Source: Cristatella mucedo
Taxonomy: Eukaryota; Bryozoa; Phylactolaemata; Cristatellidae
Reading direction: 5' to 3'
DNA length: 64,000 nt
NCBI GenBank assembly: GCA_009760855.2
Contig: WPIO01000069.1
Span: 188,001 to 252,000 of the forward strand
Both the position numbers and the translations under genes were made by a program. Under the pieces are notes generated by a model. The model made no database searches. It was not told where the DNA came from and saw only the letters and a program-made list of their open reading frames with translations. Below are positions 30,516-39,525 of the stretch, in pieces (positions within the stretch are counted from its first letter, which is position 1; each line of letters starts with the position of its first letter).

Positions 30516-31542
30516 ATATTAGGTAAAAGAAGCAGAGGAACGACGTCAAAGAACTGTATTAAGAAGACTGGTGATATACTCAGTGGAAATCTAAATATGG
30601 ATAAAAATCTTATAATGAATTTAGGTGATCCTGTTGATGCTGGTGATGCAGTAAATAGTAAGTATATTGATACTAATTTGGTTACAAAGATATCTAGATC
30701 TACTACAAGTGATGGAGATATTGATATGAATAATTTTAGAATAGTAGATCTTGCTAATCCTATAAATCCTAGTGATGCTGCAACTAAAGGTTGTGCTGAT
30801 ACTAAATTAGCACTTACTGGTGGAACAATTAGAGGAAATTTAATTGTAAATGGTAGTATTAAAGTTAATGTTTCATCTGCTGGTGAAATTTCAAGCAGAT
30901 ATACTGGTGAAAGTTCATTTGCTGCTGCAAATCCAGACCTTGATTATACTGTTCCTAATACAAAGTATATCGATGATAACTTTCCTAATTTACATGGTGG
31001 AACTGCTAATGGTAATTTAGACATGCAAAATAATTTTATTAGAAATGTAAATAATCCCGTTAATCCAACTAATGATGTAAACCTTGGTTATCTAAATAAA
31101 ATGACTGATGGTAATGTAGCAGAGGTTAAATTCTATGCAAAGTATCTTGGCCCAAAGTGTGTTGGAGGTTCAGCTACATTTCCTAGAATGAATAAAGCTA
31201 CTTCATCATCTGGAGATTTAACGTTTGCAATAGCTAGTAATGATATTGTGATTGATAGAGGATTGTATGTTATATGTACAACTTATGAACAAGGTGGATA
31301 TTATTTTAATACTCCAGAATTTAAATATTTACCAGATGAAAGGGTTATCGATAAAAAAAATGTTAACACCACCTCAGACTTTGCAATTTCCATTTGGTGA
31401 TACATCAACTCAGTTTAGTCAATCATTATTTGGTAGTTATTTTCTTGATAAAGATAAAAAACTTGTTAATGATGGTATAATTGTTACAGATGATTTGAAA
31501 TATAAAGTCTTAATGATTACTGTTTATATAGCATTAAGATAA
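30516..31542 (+). pseudogene. Fibre-like gene 2
   Basis: The frame runs from 30,516, where the expected ATG is ATA directly after GTATAGAA, so the start codon is lost. Repeats: NLIMNLGDPVDAGDAVNSKY, DMNNFRIVDLANPINPSDAA, and NFIRNVNNPVNPTNDVNLGY, each a fibre-shaft-like unit, with GGTxxGNL linkers. A shift in an A8 run near 31,353 moves the C-terminal part (QSLFGSYFLDKDKK) into another frame ending at 31,542. The C-terminal 150 residues are beta-rich and could be a knob. Confidence 0.6.
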
Positions 31543-31544
31543 TC

Positions 31545-32122
31545 ATGCTTTCTAAAAGAGAATTACAATTGGAAGGAACATTGGATTTTCCATCAAACAG
31601 AATAATTAATGTTGGAGAAACTGTTGATACATTAGAAACAGTTAATAAAGCATTTGCTGATAATAATTATCTAAGAAAAGATGCAGTTTGAGATCAACGT
31701 ATAACAGGTAATTTATCTGAAAATTCAAAAAATATGTAAGAATATCAGATCCTGTTAATGGAAGAGATGCTACAAAACAATATGTTGATACAAAAACTAG
31801 CATATATAAACAAGATGAAACAGTAAATGGAAATGTAGGTGTTGAAAGATTAATAATGCTTAGAAGAGAACCAACTTTTAATAATTATTCTCCAACTGAT
31901 GTAATTGCTAATAAGTACATGCATCATTTTTATTTGAAGTGTGGAAGATTGCCATTTGTTAGAACATTTATAAGTAATACTGGCTTTATTGGATATTGGG
32001 GTAATTTAACTGCAAATAGTATAAGCAATATTGGAACACCAACACAATTTTATTCTTCTACTAATGTTCAACAAGTTTTAGCAAAGCTATCAAATATTAA
32101 CATAAAAAACAGTATACTCTAG
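31545..32122 (+). pseudogene. Fibre-like gene 3
   Basis: ATG at 31,545, three bases after the previous stop. LDFPSNRIINVGETVDTLET and FADNNYLRKDA at the N-terminus, a TGA at 31,688-31,690, then a shifted frame with QYVDTK and, from 31,856, FNNYSPTDVIANKYMHHFYL and a beta-rich end. Element A retains the ortholog on its minus strand (12,901-13,620), so this is a conserved gene of the family. Confidence 0.55.
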
Positions 32123-32123
32123 C

Positions 32124-32734
32124 ATGAGAATAAGTCTTTTGGATATAAAAAATAATGCAGCTGATAGAAATAAAACATATCAAATTAATGATGATTTTGA
32201 ATAATCAATAATAAAAAAAGAAGATAAAGTTTATTTCATTAGAGATAGTCAACGATTTGTAGAATTTCCTAATCAATTTATTACATACAATTGTTACTAT
32301 ACAAAATTATCAATTTATATAACATCAAAAAATAAGGTAGATGGTGTTATGTTAATCTCATCAATTAAGCAGAGATTTGTTAATAGGAAAAATACTTGTT
32401 CAATTAGTTCTAATTTTTATTTATTTAGAGTTGAAGATAAAGATTTATGTTCTAATGATAATTCTTATATTAATTATATTAAACTTGCTGATGGAAGAGT
32501 TAACATTCAAATAGAGTTTTCATTTCCAGTAGTGAGATTTATTGATGGTATTCCAATATACATACACATACACATATTGGTATTAGTACAAGAAGTTCTA
32601 TCTAAAGGAAAATCATTAGTATTGACAGGTTATGATTACCTCGATATAAAATTGTTAACAAGTGTTTTCTTTTCTCTAAGAAATTCAGTAGATCTCAACC
32701 TAATCCTTTAGGTGATCCACCTGAATTAACTTAA
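32124..32734 (+). pseudogene. Fibre-cluster terminal gene 4
   Basis: The ATG at 32,124 overlaps the end of gene 3 by a single spacer base. MRISLLDIKNNAADRNKTYQ is followed by a TAA near 32,202, then a long open part including VYFIRDSQRFVEFPNQFITY and a beta-rich stretch to 32,711. A shift near the end restores similarity to the element A ortholog. The stop near 32,732 overlaps the stop of the convergent minus-strand gene. The absence of shaft repeats suggests a cap or accessory protein. Confidence 0.5.
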
Positions 32735-33111
32735 ATCTTCCAATCCATAGTCTATTTAATCAATTCTTCTGGTGTGTCAAAACTCTTTTCAGAATCTTTC
32801 GTTTGTTTAGTTATTTCTATTTTTTTAGAGTATGCTTCAGATCTAATACTATTTATTTTTTATATTTTTAAGTCTTTAAGGAACTCTTCAAAGATTGAAC
32901 CGTCTCTAATTTTAACAAATATATTTGCTGTTTCTGGTTCAGATTGGTTAATTCTAAGTGCTTTATATTCTAATACTAGTTTTACAGCATCTAACAAAGT
33001 TGATCTGATGTCTTCAATTCTACCAATTGGTTAAAAACAGATTTTAAAGTTTGAATGCTGTTGTCCTTGTGCTTCTTTAAGACAGTCTTTACTTCTTGTC
33101 TCAATGTTCAT
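32731..33111 (-). pseudogene. Conserved element protein (GRIEDIRSTLLDAVKLVLEY), element B
   Basis: Start ATG at 33,111 follows ATATATAGAAG. The block GRIEDIRSTLLDAVKLVLEY is identical to element A. One TAA replaces a serine codon near 33,035, and another stop truncates the tail. Function unknown; helical. Confidence 0.6.
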
Positions 33112-33183
33112 CTTCTATATATTGTTTTTATATTTATTTATATATTTATATATATATATATTTATTTATTTAATTTAATTAAA
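33112..33183. repeat. TA-rich simple repeat
   Basis: TATTTATATATTTATATATA-type low-complexity sequence between two small viral genes, also holding the start-proximal TATATAG of the gene at 33,111. Confidence 0.7.
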
Positions 33184-33927
33184 CTACACTTGAGAAAGAG
33201 CTGCCTCAGCGGCTTTTTTTTTGCACTCTTACCATCAGTAATACTTTGTAGAACTGCGTAACACTCATCTTTAACGATTCCAGTGATATCATCCAGTGAT
33301 CCAGTGATAGGTCAGCATTTAGCGGGTCCCTGTGATTCGTCCTTGATGTGCTTATGCGTGCTGACATTGTGCATGCTGCCACTAACCACATTCGCATGCT
33401 GACCCTGTGCATGTCACCCCTAACCATTATTCATTTTGTTTGTTTTTCAAGCATGATTTTACTTACCATTCAATTGCATTTCACTTGGCAGCAAATGTAA
33501 AGCGCCTAGAGAGAGATTAAGTTCTCTGAGGGCGCTGTATCAAGTGAATTATTATTATTATTGTTATATCAGGTTTAGCACCAGATGCTCCAGATATGAC
33601 TGTAGACATTGATGGAAGTTATGATGCAATCCAAGTAGTATAATCAGCAATCTCACTAGGATCATCTAGAAGAGCATCAACTTTAGATCTAACTCTTTCC
33701 TCAAGACCTGATAGAACTTCAGTTTGACCTGCAGTGATGATTTTTTGTGCTCCAGAATCTGCTTCATCAAGATAGAATTTCTTAACAGATGAATCAGTCA
33801 TAACTGAAATATCAGAACTGAGTTGTTGTTCATCATATGCTGTCATTCTTGATCTAACAAGATAATCAACGTAAGATTTAAGTGCTAATGCAGAAGTTGC
33901 TAGCATCGGATCAGTAACGGCTTCCAT
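33184..33927 (-). pseudogene. Conserved element protein (KSRMTxYDEQQL family), element B, split by L2
   Basis: Starts MEAVTDPMLATSALALKSYV at 33,927 after ATTATATAGGAA. It carries RSRMTAYDEQQLSSDISVMT and VKKFYLDE, as in element A. The 3' end of an L2 element (33,310-33,575) sits inside the gene; the downstream part (GIVKDECYAV, then a lysine-rich tail) resumes at 33,300 and ends at 33,184. Confidence 0.65.
33310..33575 (+). mobile_element. L2 3' end inserted in a viral gene
   Basis: Matches the last 265 bp of the L2 family: GGGTCCCTGTGATTCGTCC, CATGCTGCCACTAACCACAT, the terminal stem-loop AAAGCGCCTAGAGAG...GGGCGCT and an ATT-repeat tail (33,550-33,570). Coding sequence continues on both sides. 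Confidence 0.85.
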
Positions 33928-33983
33928 TTCCTATATAATAATAATAAAAAAATTACATGCACACAGATTAAAGAACAATCATT

Positions 33984-34211
33984 TTAGAAAACTCCTGAAC
34001 AAATTTTATCTAGCTTATTATTATAATCTTCTATTTTATCACAAATATCACAAATTTTAATTAAATCTTCAATAATTGAATCAGGTAACATCGAAATATA
34101 AGAAAATAGATTTGTATGCATCTTGGATCCACAAACTTTAAATCTTTTAGAACAAACACTATATGCAGTATGTTTAGCTCTTTCACGACATAGAATCCTT
34201 GCTATATCCAT
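33984..34211 (-). CDS. Small helical protein, tandem paralog 3
   Basis: 75 codons, intact, start after ATAGTATATAGAAA-ATG. MDIARILCRERAKHTAYSVC then YISMLPDSIIEDLIKICDIC: the pattern shared by the two genes upstream. Predicted helical with a cysteine-bearing C-terminal half. Function unknown. Confidence 0.6.
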   Translation of the reverse strand: MDIARILCRERAKHTAYSVCSKRFKVCGSKMHTNLFSYISMLPDSIIEDLIKICDICDKIEDYNNKLDKICSGVF

Positions 34212-34271
34212 TTTCTATATACTATTGAAAAATAAATCAAATTTTACTATAAATACCTTTACAGAAAGTTT

Positions 34272-34469
34272 CTATTGAATAATTACACTCTCAAATTTAC
34301 CAAAAAGATCACACTTTTTTATTAATTCTGCAATAATTGAATCAGGTAGTTTATAAATATAATAATTAAAATATCTATCTATATTATACTTAAACATTGC
34401 TAAGCAAATACTATGGGCATACATTTCAACATCTTCATAACTTAGAATTCTTTCAATTTTATCTTCCAT
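34272..34469 (-). CDS. Small helical protein, tandem paralog 2
   Basis: 65 codons, intact, start after GATATAGAAA-ATG. MEDKIERILSYEDVEMYAHS and YKLPDSIIAELIKKCDLFGK repeat the family pattern. Function unknown. Confidence 0.6.
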   Translation of the reverse strand: MEDKIERILSYEDVEMYAHSICLAMFKYNIDRYFNYYIYKLPDSIIAELIKKCDLFGKFESVIIQ

Positions 34470-34496
34470 TTTCTATATCATGATTATAAAAATTGT

Positions 34497-34772
34497 TTAA
34501 TTAATCACTACTCCTGGTTTTGTTTTTGGTGTTTTAGATTTTTTATTTGCCTCTTCAAGCATCTCATTTATCTTACTACAACTCTTCATTAGTTTATCAC
34601 ATGTATCACATATATCTATAAGAATACTAATATAAGAACTATCAATATCTGGAATGAGCTTGTCTAGTGAATGTTTAACTATACGTTGATCTTGACCTTT
34701 AAGTTTTTGAAGACAGGTTTTTACTGCCATTTCTCTAGATTGTTCACAACTTAAAATTCTTGAGACATCCAT
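34497..34772 (-). CDS. Small helical protein, tandem paralog 1
   Basis: 91 codons, intact, start after ATATATAGAAA-ATG. MDVSRILSCEQSREMAVKTC, then LIDICDTCDKLMKSCSKINE and a Lys/Pro-rich tail. It is the longest member of the family and has an ortholog at 10,910-11,144. Three adjacent intact frames in an otherwise broken element are notable. Confidence 0.6.
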   Translation of the reverse strand: MDVSRILSCEQSREMAVKTCLQKLKGQDQRIVKHSLDKLIPDIDSSYISILIDICDTCDKLMKSCSKINEMLEEANKKSKTPKTKPGVVIN

Positions 34773-34843
34773 TTTCTATATATGAAAAGATAATTTTATT
34801 TAATTGAAATTTAATCTCTTCACCTTCCGAACTGTCTAATGAT

Positions 34844-35056
34844 TCAAGAGACTCTTTTTTTACCAAATAGAAGTTCTTCTAAATCTAACTCTTCATCTTC
34901 TGATTCAGATTCTGTTTCAATGTAAGATGATTCTTCAGAAGTATAAGACTCAGATTCAGATTCTGTTTCCATTTGATAATCAGGGTCATCTATTGAATCC
35001 TCTGAATACTCTGACTCACTATCAGAACTAGTAATATCGATTTCTTTGGGATCCAT
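34844..35056 (-). CDS. Small acidic Ser/Glu-rich protein, element B
   Basis: 70 codons, intact; MDPKEIDITSSDSESEYSED, a SESE/TESE-rich middle and LDLEELLFGKK at the end. Ortholog at 10,631-10,852. Start after ACTATTATAGG-ATG. Probably disordered; function unknown. Confidence 0.65.
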   Translation of the reverse strand: MDPKEIDITSSDSESEYSEDSIDDPDYQMETESESESYTSEESSYIETESESEDEELDLEELLFGKKRVS

Positions 35057-35824
35057 CCTATAATAGTAAAATTAATTCTGTTAATATATATTTAATTTCT
35101 CCATTGACTCGTATAGTTCTAGTTCTTCTTGCATATCAACTAGTTTTTTATCATCTTGCTTTTTCTTTTTCTTTGAAAATCTAACTCTTTACTGGTAATG
35201 GTTTCGTATTTTAAATCTTCCTTTTTGGCATCTATACTAATATAACAAGTTTTACAGTGGCCTGCGGACTCGTTTATCTTAAAGTGACCGTAAGAGTAAC
35301 TATGAATTCCACAGTCTAACCAATATCGTTTTGAGTCAAATGCTTACAGTGCTTTTTTAGATTGTGTTATAGTGAAAATTTGATGGTTTCTAGATTGAAA
35401 TCTTGATTGATTGCTATAAACATCAAAACCAGTTTTAAGATAACCAACATAATCAGAATGAGTCAAACACTTCTTTACCACATCTTTCTTTGTTCCTTTT
35501 GCTTTTTTGACTGCAGATTTAACTTCTATTCCTTTATCTTTCCTTATAGCTATCTGCATTGAATAAAGTTTTGGTCTTAAGAAAACTCCCTCATCAAGTA
35601 CAATTGATTTTTCAATCATATCACCTTTCTCATCTCTAATGAAATCTTTTGTTTTTGGATCTACTGAATATTTATCACGTATTTCATCTTTGAATTTCCC
35701 TAGACTTCCCTTATTAGCAGGTATAATCTTTTCTGCTCCTTCTACTTTCCATATATCTTGGTTCTTAGGATAACCAGAAAAATCTAGGTAATCTAAGTAA
35801 TAATAATAATAGTAACATTATTAA

Positions 35825-36518
35825 TAATTCACTTGATAAAGCGCCCTCAGACAACGTAATCTCTCTCTCTCTGGGCGCTTTACATTTGCTGTAAAGTGAA
35901 ATGCAATTGAATGGTAAGTAAAATCATGCTTTAAAAACAAACGAACTGAATAATATGCTTAGGGGTGACATGCACAGGGTCAGCATGCGAATGTGGTTAG
36001 TGGCAGCATGCACAGTGTTAGCACGCATAAGCACATCAAGGACGAATCACAGGGACCCACTAAATGCTGTCCTAAATAGGTGTGTTTGAGGTTCCTTTTA
36101 AATGTGGTCAGGTCAGGGGATGTTCTGACGCAGGTCGGGAGGCAGTTCCAGGCTTTAGGAGCATATGAACTAAATGCACCGTCTCCAAAGGATTTAAGGT
36201 TTTTATGAGGTATTTCTAGACTGTTGGATTCCGAGAAGCTGGTGGTACGATGCTTGGCCTGATGGGGTAGTATATCTGAAAGATAGGCTGGAGCCATAGA
36301 ATGAAGGGACCTAAAAGTGAGGGACAAAACCTTGAAGTCAATCCGTGGCTTGACTGGTAGCCAGTGCAGGTCGGCGAGAAGTGGAGTAATGTGGCAACTG
36401 CGACGCTCACGACAGACAAGCCTAGCTGCAGAGTTTTGCACCAGCTGCAATCGCCTGATCGCACATGCTGGTAGGCCAGTAAGCAGTGAGTTGCAGAAGT
36501 CGAGACGGGATGTCACGA
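35825..36518 (-). mobile_element. L2 3' portion inserted in PolB (left-most of four)
   Basis: Encodes SRLDFCNSLLTGLPACAIRR through TSPDLTTFKRNL and ends in the stem-loop and ATT tail at about 35,800-35,825. It differs from the other three copies at many positions (for example KPRIDFK for KQRIDFK), so it is the oldest or independently diverged unit. PolB sequence lies on both sides. Confidence 0.85.
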
Positions 36519-38556
36519 ATGAAATAATTTTCAAAGTCTCTATAAACATTATCAGTATTTATTTGCATTACCAAAGAATCAGTGTCAGTATAAGCAAGTG
36601 TTACTTTATCATTATAATAGTCTTTTATTGTGTTATAATAGAAATCTTGCATTATTAATTTTGAAATATCTAGAATTGTAAAACCTAAATAGATAGGCTT
36701 ATCAATACAGATCTCAGCTTTCGTTAATAATAATAATAATAATATTGCACTTGATAAAGCGCCCTCAGAGAACTTAATCTCTTTCTAGGCGCTTTACATT
36801 TGCTGCAAAGTGATACGCAATAGAATAGTAAGTAAAATCATGCTTGAAAAACAAACAAAATGAATAACATGGTTAGGGGTTACATGCACTGGGTCAGCAT
36901 GCAAATGTGGTTAGTGGCAGCATGAACAGTGTCAGCACGCATAAGCACATCGAGGACGAATCACAAGGACCCACTAAATGCTGTCCTAAATAGGTATGTT
37001 TTTAAGTTTCTTTTAAATGTGGTCAGGTCAGGGGATGTTCTGATGCAGGTCGGGAGGGAGTTCCAGGCTGTGGGAGCATACGAGCTAAATGCACGGTCTC
37101 CAAAGGATTTAAGGTTTGTACGAGGTATTTCTAGACTGTTGGATTCCGAAAAGCGAGTGGTACGATGCTTTGCCTGATGGGGTAGTGTATCTGAAAGATA
37201 GGCTGGAGCCATAGAATGAAGAGACCTAAAAGTGAGCGACAAAACCTTGAAGTCAATCCGTTGCTTGACTGGTAACCAGTGCAGGTCGGCGAGAAGTGGA
37301 GTAATGTGGCAACTGCGACGCTCACGACAGACAAGCCTAGCTGCAGAGTTTTGCACCAGCTGCAATCGCCTGATCGCACATGCTGGTAGGCCAGTAAGCA
37401 GTGAGTTGCAGAAGTCGAGACGGGATGTCACGAATGAAATAATTTTCAAAGTCTCTATAAACATTATCAGTATTTATTTGCATTACCAAAGAATCAGTGT
37501 CAGTATAAGCAAGTGTTACTTTATCATTATAATAGTCTTTTATTGTGTTATAATAGAAATCTTGCATTATTAATTTTGAAATATCTAGAATTGTAAAACC
37601 TAAATAGATAGGCTTATCAATACAGATCTCAGCTTTCGTTAATAATAATAATATAATATTGCACTTGATAAAGCGCCCTCAGAGAACTTAATCTCTTTCT
37701 AGGCGCTTTACATTTGCTGCAAAGTGATACGCAATAGAATAGTAAGTAAAATCATGCTTGAAAAACAAACAAAATGAATAACATGGTTAGGGGTTACATG
37801 CACTGGGTCAGCATGCAAATGTGGTTAGTGGCAGCATGAACAGTGTCAGCACGCATAAGCACATCGAGGACGAATCACAAGGACCCACTAAATGCTGTCC
37901 TAAATATAGGTGTTTTTAAGTTTCTTTTAAATGTGGTCAGGTCAGGGGATGTTCTGATGCAGGTCGGGAGGGAGTTCCAGGCTGTGGGAGCATACGAGCT
38001 AAATGCACGGTCTCCAAAGGATTTAAGGTTTGTACGAGGTATTTCTAGACTGTTGGATTCCGAAAAGCGAGTGGTACGATGCTTTGCCTGATGGGGTAGT
38101 GTATCTGAAAGATAGGCTGGAGCCATAGAATGAAGAGACCTAAAAGTGAGCGACAAAACCTTGAAGTCAATCCGTTGCTTGACTGGTAACCAGTGCAGGT
38201 CGGCGAGAAGTGGAGTAATGTGGCAACTGCGACGCTCACGACAGACAAGCCTAGCTGCAGAGTTTTGCACCAGCTGCAATCGCCTGATCGCACATGCTGG
38301 TAGGCCAGTAAGCAGTGAGTTGCAGAAGTCGAGACGGGATGTCACGAATGAAATAATTTTCAAAGTCTCTATAAACATTATCAGTATTTATTTGCATTAC
38401 CAAAGAATCAGTGTCAGTATAAGCAAGTGTTACTTTATCATTATAATAGTCTTTTATTGTGTTATAATAGAAATCTTGCATTATTAATTTTGAAATATCT
38501 AGAATTGTAAAACCTAAATAGATAGGCTTATCAATACAGATCTCAGCTTTCGTTAA
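36519..38556 (-). repeat. Tandem array: PolB motif C fragment + L2, units of 914-915 bp
   Basis: Landmark GAAATAATTTTCAAAG lies at 36,521, 37,436 and 38,350. Each unit holds about 208 bp of PolB (including YTDTDS) followed by about 706 bp of L2. The junctions are identical in each unit. PolB fragments are at 36,519-36,727, 37,434-37,641 and 38,349-38,556; L2 at 36,728-37,433 and 37,642-38,348. Near-identity implies recent unequal exchange, or an assembly error. Confidence 0.85.
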
Positions 38557-39525
38557 TAATAATAATAATAATATTGCACTTGATAAAGCGCCCTCAGAGA
38601 ACTTAATATCTCTTTCTAGGCGCTTTACATTTGCTGCAAAGTGATACGCAATAGAATAGTAAGTAAAATCATGCTTGAAAAACAAACAAAATGAATAACA
38701 TGGTTAGGGGTTACATGCACTGGGTCAGCATGCAAATGTGGTTAGTGGCAGCATGAACAGTGTCAGCACGCATAAGCACATCGAGGACGAATCACAAGGA
38801 CCCACTAAATGCTGTCCTAAATAGGTATGTTTTTTAAGTTTCTTTTAAATGTGGTCAGGTCAGGGGATGTTCTGATGCAGGTCGGGAGGGGAGTTCCAGG
38901 CTGTGGGAGCATACGAGCTAAATGCACGGTCTCCAAAGGATTTAAGGTTTGTACGAGGTATTTCTAGACTGTTGGATTCCGAAAAGCGAGTGGTACGATG
39001 CTTTGCCTGATGGGGTAGTGTATCTGAAAGATAGGCTGGAGCCATAGAATGAAGAGACCTAAAAGTGAGCGACAAAACCTTGAAGTCAATCCGTTGCTTG
39101 ACTGGTAACCAGTGCAGGTCGGCGAGAAGTGGAGTAATGTGGCAACTGCGACGCTCACGACAGACAAGCCTAGCTGCAGAGTTTTGCACCAGCTGCAATC
39201 GCCTGATCGCACATGCTGGTAGGCCAGTAAGCAGTGAGTTGCAGAAGTCGAGACGAGATGTCACGAATGCATGGACCAACTTGGACGTGGTATCCTTATC
39301 TAAACAAGCCCTAATTTTAGCAATGTTATGAAGCTGAAAATAGGGGGATTTGACTGTGGAGCTGATGTGGTCGTCTAACGAGAGGTCGCTTTGGAATATG
39401 ACACCTAGATTTCGAGCTGATGCAACTGGAGATATGCTGGCAGAGCCAATTTTGAAAGTCAGCCTTTCCAATTTCTGAATAACACTAGGTTTGCCCATAA
39501 CTAGTAAGTTAGTTTTATCTTCGTT
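38557..39525 (-). mobile_element. L2 3' portion inserted in PolB (right-most, longest)
   Basis: Extends further 5' than the others, with GKPSVIQKLERLTFKIGSAS before the SRLDFCNSLL block. AACGAA at both junctions (39,522 and about 38,556) fits a short target duplication. Its 3' end has the family stem-loop (about 38,577-38,630). Confidence 0.85.

Noticed and set aside
32774-33034. Plus-strand 86-codon hydrophobic frame
   Set aside because: It is the antisense of the conserved minus-strand gene at 32,731-33,111, whose protein matches element A.
33540-38600. CRISPR-like array from regularly spaced repeats
   Set aside because: Spacing is 914-915 bp and the repeats are L2 and PolB segments in an animal-type genome.
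36317-39331. Repeated plus-strand frames (MSDKTLKSIRCL..)
   Set aside because: Antisense of the L2 RT C-terminal region, repeated because the L2 unit is tandemly duplicated.
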